A stretch of 64,000 nucleotides of DNA, taken from the NCBI GenBank assembly GCA_900319795.1, contig ONPU01000008.1, forward strand, positions 17,132 to 81,131, read 5' to 3'. The position numbers and the translations under genes were made by a program. Positions within the stretch are counted from its first letter, which is position 1; the number at the start of each line of letters is the position of its first letter. This document shows, one piece after another, positions 7,201 through 15,198 of this stretch. The DNA is from an uncultured Eubacteriales bacterium (lineage in GTDB: Bacteria; Bacillota; Clostridia; Lachnospirales; Lachnospiraceae). The notes under the pieces were generated by a model. It worked only from the letters and a program-made list of their open reading frames with translations. It was not told the origin of the DNA and searched no databases.

Positions 7201-9017
7201 GTCCAGTGCGAGAAGATCCGAAGCTGGTTTTCGATCTCCGGTTTTTCCGGCTCGTTGATTCCGACCGAACCGGCCGGCACCGTAACGCGCATCTTTCCGT
7301 CCGCGTCGGCTTCGTCTTCGAAGTAGCCGCTGTCCGAACCGTTCACCGGATCAAATGTGATCGTGCACGGTGAAGAGTACTGGGCCGTAAATGTCATATT
7401 GGACTCAATCAGAAGATCATCCGTTGCCATCGCGCCCGTGTTGGTCTTCCATCCCGCAAATGACTTCGTACTGTCATTGGGCGTCGGATTGCTCGGCGAC
7501 AGCACCTGTCTTACGTCGCCGAACGTCGTGCCAATGTCGACATAGTCCTCGACCAGGGTCTTCCCGTCCGCGAACTTCCCGGATCCGGAGTTCATCGCCA
7601 CCTTCACCTGCTGGATCCAACCGGCATAGAGGATGACGTTGCCCGTCGGGACATAGTTGTCCATGTCAACCGGTTCATTTCCCGAAGAATCAAGATAGTA
7701 CTGATCCGCGAAGCGGTAGTTTTCATTTGTCCAGGACGGCGCGATATAGTTTTCGTCAAAGTCAAATCTCGTTCCCTGAACCACCTTGAACGTGACCGTC
7801 TTCGGTTTCCCGTCCAGTGTGTCAAAGAATGCGGAGCTTGGGGAGCCGTGCTGCGCGCCGTTGGCGTCCAGTGTCACCGTATAGAACGGCTGCCAGACTG
7901 CGGTCATGGTCAGGTTGGATGTGACATTTTCAACAACACCCTCCGGATCATAGGTCTTCCCGTTGCTGCCCTTCCAGCCTGTCAGCATCTGGTCTGCCGA
8001 CGGCGGGTTGACCGCTATTGCAAGGGAAACATTGCCGCCCGGTTCCACGTATGCGATGCTGTCGTCATCATTTTCAAAAGTGCCGCCGTTCGCTTTGAAC
8101 GTCACAGACGGATTATTTTCAAACTGTGCCTCAATAAAAGTCTCCTGAGAAATCGTGAGCTTGTCGGTGAGGCCGTATGCCGTTCCGGTTTTCGTATTTT
8201 TAAAGGAAATAAGACGCTTGGAGTTGTCCGGCAGATTCGGCTGATAGTTCTTCAGGAAAATGGTCCGCCCGCTGCCGACCGAAAGATCCAGCTTTCCGTC
8301 GCTTGCGGCCCCCGGATAGCGGCCGAACGTCGTCGTAAAATGCACCTGCACTTTCGCCGCGTAATTCGCCGTCAGCGTCGCGCTGTCCGCCGGGCGGAAC
8401 TCCTGCTCCGTGTCATAAGTGTTTCCCGACGAATCTTTCCATGAGACAAAGCCCTTGCCGCCTTCGAGGTCCGGAACGAGGATTTCGTCCCTGTCGGTCA
8501 CGCCGTACCCCGAGATGGCCTCGAGGTCGACCTGGTGGCTGTCTCCGATCGTTCCTTCCTGAGCGTCCAGAGTAATCGTGATCTTCTGCCCGACGCCCAC
8601 TTTATAGCTTCCGGTCTTGCCGCCGCGGTTGACAACTTCGGCCAGAAGGTAATACGACTGCCCGGCCTGAAGCTGTACCGGCCCGATCAGGAAGCTCTTT
8701 TCGCCTTTTTCCGTTCCTCTTCCTGAGCCGTCTTTAACTTCGGAAGCGTCCGCCGTGAGGACTGTACCTCCCGCAGCCAGGCCGTCCTTCTCGCAGTCGA
8801 GCGCATAGAAGTAATACTCCCCGCTGCTCGACGGCTGAAAGCGAAAGGCGATCTGCTGGTTCACCTGCGTGAACACCGCTTCCGCCGGGACACCCATCAC
8901 AAGGTCCGTCGCATTGGCAAGCGGATCGATTTCCTCGGCAAACGCACCAAGAGGCATAAGAATTGTAAGAACAAGGGTGGATAAAAAGAGGATTAAAGCA
9001 TTCTTCCAAGTCTTCAT
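4212..9017 (-). CDS. Giant secreted protein with InlB-type repeats, Cna-B-like domains and C-terminal Fn3/Big2-like domains
   Basis: A 1,601-residue protein from the ATG at 9017. That start is chosen over the in-frame ATG at 9050 because GGAGAAG lies just upstream and a signal peptide begins there (MKTWKNALILF to GAFAEE). The first two thirds contain many units of the InlB B-repeat/Flg_new type, recognisable by GWK or GW followed by an aromatic and a TFTAQY, TLTANY or LTMTAVW ending. Three or four prealbumin-like (Cna-B/SpaA) domains follow, with repeated FGLYAD, GY(A/E)A and TLYL signatures. Next come a Pro/Thr/Ser/Glu linker with imperfect VTPSGEP repeats, an Fn3-like domain and a lysine-rich Big2-like domain ending VKVK. 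No LPXTG, SLH or C-terminal membrane segment is visible, so retention at the surface is unexplained. An adhesion role is inference. Confidence 0.8.
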   Translation of the reverse strand: MKTWKNALILFLSTLVLTILMPLGAFAEEIDPLANATDLVMGVPAEAVFTQVNQQIAFRFQPSSSGEYYFYALDCEKDGLAAGGTVLTADASEVKDGSGRGTEKGEKSFLIGPVQLQAGQSYYLLAEVVNRGGKTGSYKVGVGQKITITLDAQEGTIGDSHQVDLEAISGYGVTDRDEILVPDLEGGKGFVSWKDSSGNTYDTEQEFRPADSATLTANYAAKVQVHFTTTFGRYPGAASDGKLDLSVGSGRTIFLKNYQPNLPDNSKRLISFKNTKTGTAYGLTDKLTISQETFIEAQFENNPSVTFKANGGTFENDDDSIAYVEPGGNVSLAIAVNPPSADQMLTGWKGSNGKTYDPEGVVENVTSNLTMTAVWQPFYTVTLDANGAQHGSPSSAFFDTLDGKPKTVTFKVVQGTRFDFDENYIAPSWTNENYRFADQYYLDSSGNEPVDMDNYVPTGNVILYAGWIQQVKVAMNSGSGKFADGKTLVEDYVDIGTTFGDVRQVLSPSNPTPNDSTKSFAGWKTNTGAMATDDLLIESNMTFTAQYSSPCTITFDPVNGSDSGYFEDEADADGKMRVTVPAGSVGINEPEKPEIENQLRIFSHWTDNKSTNAEVDLSSVTLSGNKTFYAVYTDAYTIELNTNGGIWDNDSEIGDDPEYLKFPLGQGFVLYDSGDPVKNGQVFLGWSTVKNDANTIVPDKMDAEDAYPFVNQKKVTTLWACYTPATPSIPITLDAGGGYFDMDETGVTVVSRNSAGFPTKIRKNAAGVESLARVHGDGILGVTMDDSDGFEWRLAGWKNGSGTVDPGNYIPKTAETITADWVKQYTVVFDAYTKGVTIGRAKDKVWEMRADVGKAISNHDTVDPDDDYRVRDLMDGSALNIPEGKKLIGWYTTTQSGGTQVDGSYVAGSGVKKLTIYPRFEEVVIRSDSTLQVSNTDEDGKELAGMSFGLYADQGCTVKLADYEGPAFSIGTADAALQSYLPQTHNGTKTLYLKQSGKPAGYAADTTAHPVVLKTVITNAGKNISYTVTTVNNKASLTVKNTKKTDTARVDDAVAVNVKDGNDAPLQGAGFVLSTDKKGNTVVEHYTGDHFEISTADAALANYLPKTSGASKTLYFLEKSAPEGYEAEDAVYSVRIVTTVKTALDEEKDVFMTTTSYTMTADGQKEIEIVNEKGIHKVHKAVSVSVEDEEGNLLEDVEYGLFADAEGTTKIAGFSGAEINISTTLTGLKNILPAPGGDATLYLIETKKPEGYEADQTVFEVDLWTESSETATATVITYNIAVENAESLTIPYKKVEVPTVTPTGEPTVTPSGEPSVTPSGEPSGTPEEGGETPDSGDPIDVKPDDSGNGSGSGTTPTPAPTVNPSVTPTAKPTPVETLPTKGADGTPVGAGASAKAAAGAIAASNSDEGPKGTKYAPLCLRLKKATKNAITIRWNKVSGATQYIIFGNACGKGKKFKEIGRTGAFSFKVTKLADGKKLAKKKYYKFLVMAVKGSGNGQQVVSTSKTVHITTLGGTYNNYKSVKLNKTKVTLKKGKKFQIKAKAVKRGKKAKAHRKMSYESSNPAVATVSKKGKVKAKKKGTATIYCYAADGTYKKLKVKVK

Positions 9018-9143
9018 AAGGCACTTCTCCGTAAACAGCATAAAGAACATACCGCCAGACTGCGCATCTCATTTTCATAAAAATGCACATAAAAATGCAG
9101 ATACATTATTATTTTATCATGCAATACTACCTGCTGACAAGAA

Positions 9144-9174
9144 TGCACCACAGGTGCCAGGCCCCCGTGGTGCA
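9144..9174. repeat. 31-nt palindromic repeat next to the vanZ-like stop
   Basis: TGCACCACAGGTGCC, a central A, then GGCCCCCGTGGTGCA. It ends 1 bp before the stop codon of the VanZ-like gene (9176). This is an unpaired copy of the family. Confidence 0.78.
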
Positions 9175-9175
9175 T

Positions 9176-9661
9176 TTATGAAGATTCGGATTTGCGGGAA
9201 TGAAGGAATATGCAGATGAGAAGGCCGGCAAGGGCTCCCGCGGCGTCGATTAAGACGTCGCGGAGCTCGCAGCTCCGGCCGGGGACGAACATCTGGTGGA
9301 TTTCGTCCGAGATTGCGTACAGAACAGTAAAGCCCCATGCCAAAAACGCGCGGCGCTTTATAGAAATAGGAAAGCTGCCCTTCAGAGCGTTCCAGATCAG
9401 TCCCGAAAGGATCGCGTATTCCGTCGCGTGGGCGCATTTGCGCACGATGAAGGAAATGCTGTCCGCCATCCGGAGCTGCTCCGCCTTCGGCAGGGCGGAA
9501 AAGCCCGGGCGCACAAGCCGAAGGATCAGCATCCCGACCCATGCACTGTCCATGGAGGACTCGGGCCCCGGCCGCGCGGAAAACAGGAAGATCACTGTCA
9601 TCCAAAGGAGCGCGGCCCATATGAACGGATTGCTCCATTTTCTGAAATGTTTATACTTCAT
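9176..9661 (-). CDS. VanZ-like family membrane protein
   Basis: A 161-residue protein with about four membrane segments. The VanZ-domain signatures are present: KCAHATEYAILSGL in the middle, and SDEIHQMFVPGRSCELRDVL followed by IDAAGALAG near the C terminus. VanZ proteins confer low-level teicoplanin resistance in some hosts, but most chromosomal relatives are of unknown function, so no resistance is claimed. The gene starts 4 nt after the stop of the upstream epimerase gene and is probably translated with it. Confidence 0.85.
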   Translation of the reverse strand: MKYKHFRKWSNPFIWAALLWMTVIFLFSARPGPESSMDSAWVGMLILRLVRPGFSALPKAEQLRMADSISFIVRKCAHATEYAILSGLIWNALKGSFPISIKRRAFLAWGFTVLYAISDEIHQMFVPGRSCELRDVLIDAAGALAGLLICIFLHSRKSESS

Positions 9662-9665
9662 CTGA

Positions 9666-10700
9666 TTATTTTGAGCTCGTCAGACCAGCCAGCGCCTTCT
9701 CCTGCGCCTCAATAACACAGTCGCAGAAGCGATCAAACTCCGGATCCTCCACACACTCCTCCGGATGATCCTTCAGATACTCCAGCACAATCCGCACGCC
9801 CCGATGGAAAGGCACCCGCGTCGTCATCTCCGGCACCTGCGCCTTCAGCTTCGAATTGTCAAATACGACCGAAACGGCCTTGTCGCCGAGGAGCCCGCCG
9901 CCGAAGTCATAGTCCCATACCCGTCCGACCATATCAAGGAAATGAGACGCCACATAATACGGATGCAGCTCCACCCCGAGGGCATCGGCAATCGTCTGAT
10001 AGATCTGGTTCCACGTCAGAATCTCGTCGCCGGTGATCTGGAACGCCTCGCCGATCGCATGCCGGTTCGCCATAAGGCCGATAAATCCGACCGCGAAATC
10101 ACTGTTGAAAGTCAGCGCCCAAAGCGAGGATCCGTCGCCGTGGATGATGACCGGTTTCCCCTGCTGCATCCGCCGGATCACCTGATAAAAGCCCTTATGG
10201 CCGTGAATTCCGACCGGAATCTTCCTTTCATCATAAGTATGGCTCGGCCTCACGACCGTGAGCGGGAACCCTTCCTCGCGGTATTTGGCGAAGAAGAACT
10301 CTTCGCAGGCGATCTTATTTCGCGAATATTCCCAGTGCGGATTCGCCAGAGTCGTCCCCTCCGTGATGATATAGCTGGCCGCAGGTTTATTGTAGGCCGA
10401 CGCCGAGCTGATGAAAATGAACTGCCCGCACCTGCCGTTAAAGATCCTGAAATCGCGCTCCGCCTGGTCCTTCGTAAAGCAGATGAAATCGCAGACCGTA
10501 TCAAAATGCATCCCCTCGATCTTCCGCTTCACGTCCTCTTCGTCCGAAATGTCCGCCGTAATCTGCCTGATCCCCTCCGGCAGGCTCGCCGCGCGGTTCC
10601 CTCTGTTGAGGACCCAGACTTCCCACAGAGGATCCTCCGCCAGCTTCCTTACGATGCCCATGCTGATCGTTCCCGTTCCGCCGATAAAAAGCGCCTTCAT
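9666..10700 (-). CDS. NAD-dependent epimerase/dehydratase (extended SDR)
   Basis: A 344-residue Rossmann protein. The N-terminal FIGGTGTIS is the nucleotide-binding glycine motif, ISSASAYN gives the active-site Ser region, and YSRNK supplies the catalytic Tyr-x3-Lys. This is the extended short-chain dehydrogenase pattern shared by nucleotide-sugar epimerases and by the plastid mRNA-binding-like subfamily. The substrate cannot be read from the sequence. Start: GGAGGAAGAAC precedes the ATG at 10700. It is followed directly by the VanZ-like gene. Confidence 0.85.
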   Translation of the reverse strand: MKALFIGGTGTISMGIVRKLAEDPLWEVWVLNRGNRAASLPEGIRQITADISDEEDVKRKIEGMHFDTVCDFICFTKDQAERDFRIFNGRCGQFIFISSASAYNKPAASYIITEGTTLANPHWEYSRNKIACEEFFFAKYREEGFPLTVVRPSHTYDERKIPVGIHGHKGFYQVIRRMQQGKPVIIHGDGSSLWALTFNSDFAVGFIGLMANRHAIGEAFQITGDEILTWNQIYQTIADALGVELHPYYVASHFLDMVGRVWDYDFGGGLLGDKAVSVVFDNSKLKAQVPEMTTRVPFHRGVRIVLEYLKDHPEECVEDPEFDRFCDCVIEAQEKALAGLTSSK

Positions 10701-10989
10701 GTTCTTCCTCCTTATGGTGTTTCATTTTCTGAAAATGATTCATTTCCCTGATCATTCACTATCCGAACTGCTGCTACATATTATGAAGCATGTTAAGAAA
10801 AATGAAAACCTTATGCTTTTTTTAATCTTCCTTTAATTTTAACCACATTACCCATTTATCTTCGGATGATATTCTTTGATTACATCAAACGGAGATGCAA
10901 AAGCAAAGCGAAAACGATTAACATCCCGTCAAGGTGGGTTACACAAAAAAAGGAAAAGTCATTTTCAACACAAATATGGAGGTATTACA
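10701..10989. other. Intergenic region between divergent genes
   Basis: 289 bp separating the minus-strand epimerase from the plus-strand DUF4342 operon. The middle (about 10770-10880) is AT-rich and presumably holds promoters for both directions. The last part (10888-10960) has a mixed, possibly structured leader that I could not match to any riboswitch consensus I know. Confidence 0.4.
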
Positions 10990-11532
10990 ATGGAAATGCT
11001 GGAAAAAGTCGAACGTCTCGTAGAAAAGGCCAACGTATCTTATGAGGAGGCCAAAGCGGCCCTTGATGAGGCGAACGGAGATCTTCTTGACGCGATGGTG
11101 CTCCTCGAGCGCCAGGGCAAGGTGAAGAGGCCGGAACAGGCGTCATTTTCCACCCAGTACGAAGAGCAGAAGAATTACATCGACGTCCGGGACAAGGTTG
11201 AGGAGCAGGAACAGTCGGCGCCGAGCTTCGGCCGCAGCGTGAAGAAATTCTTCCGGACCATGATCCGCTTCATCAAGGAGACCACGTTCATCGTCAAGAG
11301 AAAGGAAGAAACATTTTTCACGATGCCTACAGCGGTCGCGGCACTCCTTCTCTTCATCTTCTGGGAGGCCCTTTTCCCGGTCATGATCATTGCGCTGTTC
11401 TTCGGTGTGCGGTATTCTTTTGAAGGAGCCGGCAGTGCCGAAACGGCCAACAGAGTTCTTAACAGAGCCGGCGATTTCGCGAATGACGTGAAAAATGAAT
11501 TCACCGGCGGCGACAGCAACACATCCAACTAA
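10990..11532 (+). CDS. DUF4342-type protein: UBA-like N terminus and membrane segment
   Basis: A 180-residue protein starting at the ATG at 10990, which follows a clear GGAGGTATTACA site; upstream in-frame codons lack one. Residues about 1-45 resemble a small UBA/TS-N helical bundle (VSYEEAKAALDEANGDLLDAMVLLE). A charged linker follows, then a hydrophobic segment (TAVAALLLFIFWEALFPVMIIALFFGV, given in part) and an acidic tail. This matches the DUF4342 architecture, for which I know no established function. It lies 33 bp upstream of an OmpR-type regulator gene in the same direction, so a shared transcript and a role in the same envelope-stress circuit are plausible inferences. Confidence 0.75.
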   Translation: MEMLEKVERLVEKANVSYEEAKAALDEANGDLLDAMVLLERQGKVKRPEQASFSTQYEEQKNYIDVRDKVEEQEQSAPSFGRSVKKFFRTMIRFIKETTFIVKRKEETFFTMPTAVAALLLFIFWEALFPVMIIALFFGVRYSFEGAGSAETANRVLNRAGDFANDVKNEFTGGDSNTSN

Positions 11533-11565
11533 GGAGCGTCCCCTACACGGCTCACGAAAGGAACA

Positions 11566-12291
11566 ATGATGGAACAAAGCATTTTACTGGTAGAAGATGA
11601 AGAAAAGCTCGCCCGCTTTGTGGAGCTGGAGCTTATGCATGAAGGGTACAAAGTAGACAAATCAGGGAACGGGCGCGACGCCCTTGAAAAGGCCCTTAAA
11701 AATGACTACGACCTCATTCTCCTCGACATCATGCTCCCGGGACTTAACGGACTCGAAGTCCTTCGGAGGCTTCTCAAGGAAAAAGACGTCCCCGTCATCC
11801 TTCTTACCGCCAGAGATGCCGTCATGGATAAAGTATCAGGGCTGGATGCGGGAGCCGTGGATTACATCACGAAGCCCTTTGCGATAGAAGAACTGCTGGC
11901 GAGGATCCGGGTTGCCCTGAAGCTCCATTCGGTGCGGACGGGCCGCGGGTCCTCCGCGGCGTCGGCGGAAGACAAAGAGGGTGTCCTTCGGTGGCAGAGT
12001 CTGACCCTCGACGAACGCCGCCACCAGGTCCGCTATGACGGACATGAAATCACGCTTACGAACAGGGAATTCATTATGCTGAAGACCCTTTTGGAAAATA
12101 TGGACATCGTCCTTTCAAGAGATACGCTTCTCAACAAGGTATGCGGCTACGACTACATGGGCGAGACCAATGTCGTCGACGTCTACATCCGCTACCTCCG
12201 CTCGAAGATCGACGATGTATTCGGAGTCAAAATGATCCAGACAGTCAGAGGAGTCGGTTATGTCATCCACTCAGGCGAAGACGAAAACTGA
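11566..12291 (+). CDS. OmpR/PhoB-family response regulator
   Basis: A 241-residue two-domain regulator. The receiver domain (residues 4-118) has the acidic pair at VEDEE, the phospho-acceptor Asp54 in LILLDIMLPG, the LLTARD switch residue and the TKPF lysine. The C-terminal winged helix (about 140-236) ends with the standard YIRYLRSKID and VRGVGYV signatures. Two adjacent ATGs (11566, 11569) share the AAAGGA site; either could be used. Its 3' end overlaps the histidine-kinase frame by 32 nt, so the pair is one operon with DUF4342. Confidence 0.93.
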   Translation: MMEQSILLVEDEEKLARFVELELMHEGYKVDKSGNGRDALEKALKNDYDLILLDIMLPGLNGLEVLRRLLKEKDVPVILLTARDAVMDKVSGLDAGAVDYITKPFAIEELLARIRVALKLHSVRTGRGSSAASAEDKEGVLRWQSLTLDERRHQVRYDGHEITLTNREFIMLKTLLENMDIVLSRDTLLNKVCGYDYMGETNVVDVYIRYLRSKIDDVFGVKMIQTVRGVGYVIHSGEDEN

Positions 12292-13591
12292 ATCCATCCC
12301 TAATGGAGGGAAACAAAAGGGGCGTTTCGCGCCCCTTGATCCGCAGCGGAGAATGACTTCCATCACGAGAAGGCTCCACTGGTACGGGATCCGGCGGAAA
12401 ATAGCCCGCTTCATCGGCACCGACCTCCTCTTCCTCATCCTTCTCCCCGTACTCTGGTGCGCTGAGAAGGAGTACAGCGCGATGAAAAATATCATTTTGC
12501 AAAATGAGCGCGTCATTTACTCCTATCAGCCTACCGCCGGGCACGAGTTTGACCTCATTTACCGCGTAACGGCACCAAACGGGAAAGTGCTCCTCAACGT
12601 TTCCTGCCTGGTCCCGTTTCTGGTGATCCTTTCCATCGTTTCGGTCATGCTGCTTTTCCAGCTGCTGGACATCCTGTTTTCGTATTTCAGGGAAGACCGC
12701 GCCATCCGGAAGATTCTCGGGCCGATCAACGAAATCGCGCTGAAGGCGGACGAGCTGAGCCGGATCAGTTTTACCGAGGACAAATATCAGGTCATCGAAG
12801 ACGCGCTGGAGCACATTCAGCCTGGGCAGTCCGACGGCGCGGTGCCGCTGTCCTTCGGGGATTCCGACTTAAGCGGCGTGGAGGCGGCCATGAACAACCT
12901 GCTGCTTCGCATGCGCGATACGCTCCGGCAGCAGTCCCGCTTCGTCAATGATGCCTCCCACGAGCTCCGTACGCCGATTGCCGTCATCCAGGGCTACGCC
13001 AACATGCTGGACCGCTGGGGCAAGACGGACGAAAAGATTCTCGAGGAGAGCATTTCGGCCATTAAAAACGAGGCCGAGCATATGAATTATCTCGTGGAAC
13101 AGCTGCTCTTCCTCGCAAGGGGCGACAGCGGAAAGATGGTTCTGAAGAAAGAACCGGTCCAGACGGACCTCTTCATGCGGGAAATCTACGAGGAGTCGCT
13201 TATGATCGACGAGCAGCACCTCTACCGGCTCGTCACCGGCGGCCAGTGCGCCGAAGTCACCATCGACCCCGGCCTCATGAAACAGGCGGTCCGCATCCTG
13301 ATCGACAACGCGGCCAAATACACGCCCACAGGCGAAGAAATCCTCCTCTCCTACGGCCTGGACGAAAAAAATCTCCCCTACCTGCAGGTCCAGGATACGG
13401 GAAGCGGCATCGAAGAGAGCGAACTTCCTCACATCTTCGAACGTTTCTACCGCGCGGACGAGGCGCGGGAAAGCGCGGGCACCGGCCTCGGACTCTCGAT
13501 CGCGAAGTGGATCGTCGACAAGCACAACGGCCACTTCGAAGTCCTCTCCCGGAAAGGGCTGGGCACGCGCATTCGAATCGTGCTGACGTGA
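12260..13591 (+). CDS. Sensor histidine kinase (HisKA/HATPase)
   Basis: A protein of up to 443 residues with two membrane segments (around residues 52-70 and 115-140) flanking a short extracellular loop of about 45 residues, then a HAMP-like linker. The kinase core has the H-box ASHELRTPIAV with phospho-acceptor His234, the N-box ILIDNAAKYT, the G1 box VQDTGSGIEESE, the F-box IFERFYR and the G2 box GTGLGLSIAKWIV. The upstream ATG at 12260 follows AGAGGAG and overlaps the regulator gene. A second ATG at 12353 has GCGGAGA, so the first 31 residues are uncertain. The stop codon overlaps a palindromic repeat. Confidence 0.92.
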   Translation: MSSTQAKTKTESIPNGGKQKGRFAPLDPQRRMTSITRRLHWYGIRRKIARFIGTDLLFLILLPVLWCAEKEYSAMKNIILQNERVIYSYQPTAGHEFDLIYRVTAPNGKVLLNVSCLVPFLVILSIVSVMLLFQLLDILFSYFREDRAIRKILGPINEIALKADELSRISFTEDKYQVIEDALEHIQPGQSDGAVPLSFGDSDLSGVEAAMNNLLLRMRDTLRQQSRFVNDASHELRTPIAVIQGYANMLDRWGKTDEKILEESISAIKNEAEHMNYLVEQLLFLARGDSGKMVLKKEPVQTDLFMREIYEESLMIDEQHLYRLVTGGQCAEVTIDPGLMKQAVRILIDNAAKYTPTGEEILLSYGLDEKNLPYLQVQDTGSGIEESELPHIFERFYRADEARESAGTGLGLSIAKWIVDKHNGHFEVLSRKGLGTRIRIVLT

Positions 13592-13690
13592 TAAGACAGT
13601 GGGGACAGTCCCTTGTGTCTTATCGAAAAAGACGCCGAAAATTCGGCGTCTTTTTTCATAAGACACCGGGGACTGTCCCCACTGTCTTAT
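13591..13690. repeat. Two GTGGGGAC-family palindromes around a bidirectional terminator
   Basis: Palindrome 13591-13623 (ATAAGACA ... TGTCTTAT), terminator hairpin 13626-13656, palindrome 13658-13690 (ATAAGACACCGGGGAC ... GTCTTAT). The outer palindromes supply part of the kinase stop codon and the whole stop codon (13687-13689) of the convergent ydcF-like gene. The same family recurs at 37206-37240. Confidence 0.75.
13626..13656. terminator. Bidirectional intrinsic terminator
   Basis: AAAAAGACGCCGAA and TTCGGCGTCTTTTTT form a long stem with A-run and T-run on either side, so it can end transcription of the histidine kinase (plus) and the ydcF-like gene (minus). Confidence 0.88.
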
Positions 13691-15168
13691 CTCACGATCA
13701 GATACAGCATCCACGCGTCCATCAGTACGACGGCCGCAAGGAGCACCAGTTCCTGGCGGATCCGGTTTACGAAGAGTCCGACGCATTCCCGCATGAACGC
13801 GTTCGGCCAGAACCACCACTTGGTGCTGCTGCCGATTCCCTCGGCTTCAAGGCCCGCGAGGCCTGCCCAGACCCCGCTTCGGAAGATGTGGTAGTTGGTC
13901 GTGGAAAATGCCGTCTTCGCGTCCGGCTTTCTCTCCCTAATAATTCTTTTTGAAAATTGCATATTCTGGAAGGTATTGACCGACTTGTCTTCGCAGATAA
14001 TGCGGTCGTCCGGGACCCCGGCCTCGATCAGGTAATTCCTCATCGCGTGGGCCTCCGGCATCGGCTCATCCGAACCCTGTCCGCCCGAAGGAATGAGGAT
14101 CGCGTCCTTGCCGGTCTTTTCGAGCTGTTCGTTCCGGAACTCGATCGCCCGGTCGCAGCGGCCCTTAAGGAGCGGCGTCAGCGTCCCGTCCTTGCGGAAG
14201 CGGCAGCCGAGAATCACGATAAAATCCCTGTCCGGGGAAACGCGGTGCTTCGCGGCGCGGATCCCGCAGATCACGGAAGCCGCGAGCATATATTCGAAAT
14301 AGACGTAAATCGTAATGAAGACGTTGTCAAGCAGAAGGCGCCTTCGGTAGTCATTGAAGGATCCGGAAAAATCCCGCGTCGCGAAGAGTACGCAGAACAC
14401 CTCCCCGCCGATCATAAGGAGCGGAATCAGAAGACCCAGCACATTGGACAGCCTCGGCCGTTCGTGCCGGAGCAGCTCAATATTGCTGATGATCATCGCG
14501 ACCGCGAACAGAAGCATCGGCAGCGTCATATAGAGCATGCAGTTGTTCGGAATGGCCCACAGAGAATCGAGCAGGACCGGAATCCCGTAATAATAGGGGT
14601 CGATCAGATAGCGGACGAATTCAAATAGAACGCTGACTCCGCCCACTCCGAAGAAAATGGCAAGACCTGTCAGGAAAATGGAGACATAGGAGTAGAGCAC
14701 GCTGTCTTTCATTCTGACAAATGTCACGATACACAGAATCGCCACTCCCAGATAGAAAATGCCCGCTGCCAGAATATACATTTCCAGCCCCGTAAAATAC
14801 GAGTGGTTGCAGAAAATGTTCATCCAGCGGTCTACCCGCAGATAACAGTAGGCGCTGTCCTCATCCCCCTCCATCCGGATGGAACATCCTGTACTCCCGG
14901 GAGCGACAGCCCGGAAACGGAGTTCAATGTAGTCCTCGTGAATCCGCGCCTGATCCGCGCTGACGACCCCTTCGGTCTCCATTTCCATAATCAGCTCGTC
15001 CGGAAGGTCCTCAAAAGAGGTGTTCGCGGGAAGGCCCGGATTCGTAATCACCGCCACAACGGTGTTCCCGATCCGGACCCTGTACAGAGCGCAGATAAGG
15101 AGCAGAATGAAAGCCAGCACCGCTATGCCGATCGACATTCTTCTCATTATCTGACTGTATTTCTCCAT
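13687..15168 (-). CDS. YdcF/ElyC-family (DUF218) membrane protein
   Basis: A 493-residue protein. An N-terminal membrane anchor and an extracytoplasmic segment of about 85 residues are followed by a block of about six hydrophobic helices (residues 125-315). The C-terminal DUF218 domain (about 318-470) starts DFIVILGCRFRKDG and contains LIPSGGQGSDEPMPEA, ICEDKSVNTFQN and FSTTNYHIFRSG, the conserved core of YdcF, SanA and ElyC. These proteins are linked to envelope maintenance, and the precise reaction is unknown. It lies 30 bp downstream of carB in the same direction. Confidence 0.85.
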   Translation of the reverse strand: MEKYSQIMRRMSIGIAVLAFILLLICALYRVRIGNTVVAVITNPGLPANTSFEDLPDELIMEMETEGVVSADQARIHEDYIELRFRAVAPGSTGCSIRMEGDEDSAYCYLRVDRWMNIFCNHSYFTGLEMYILAAGIFYLGVAILCIVTFVRMKDSVLYSYVSIFLTGLAIFFGVGGVSVLFEFVRYLIDPYYYGIPVLLDSLWAIPNNCMLYMTLPMLLFAVAMIISNIELLRHERPRLSNVLGLLIPLLMIGGEVFCVLFATRDFSGSFNDYRRRLLLDNVFITIYVYFEYMLAASVICGIRAAKHRVSPDRDFIVILGCRFRKDGTLTPLLKGRCDRAIEFRNEQLEKTGKDAILIPSGGQGSDEPMPEAHAMRNYLIEAGVPDDRIICEDKSVNTFQNMQFSKRIIRERKPDAKTAFSTTNYHIFRSGVWAGLAGLEAEGIGSSTKWWFWPNAFMRECVGLFVNRIRQELVLLAAVVLMDAWMLYLIVR

Positions 15169-15198
15169 GTGTCTTTAAGCCTCTTACGTGTAAAACGA

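Noticed and set aside
10888-10980. Cyclic di-GMP or other known riboswitch upstream of the DUF4342 gene
   Set aside because: A superficial resemblance in short A/G-rich stretches only; none of the consensus cores is present.
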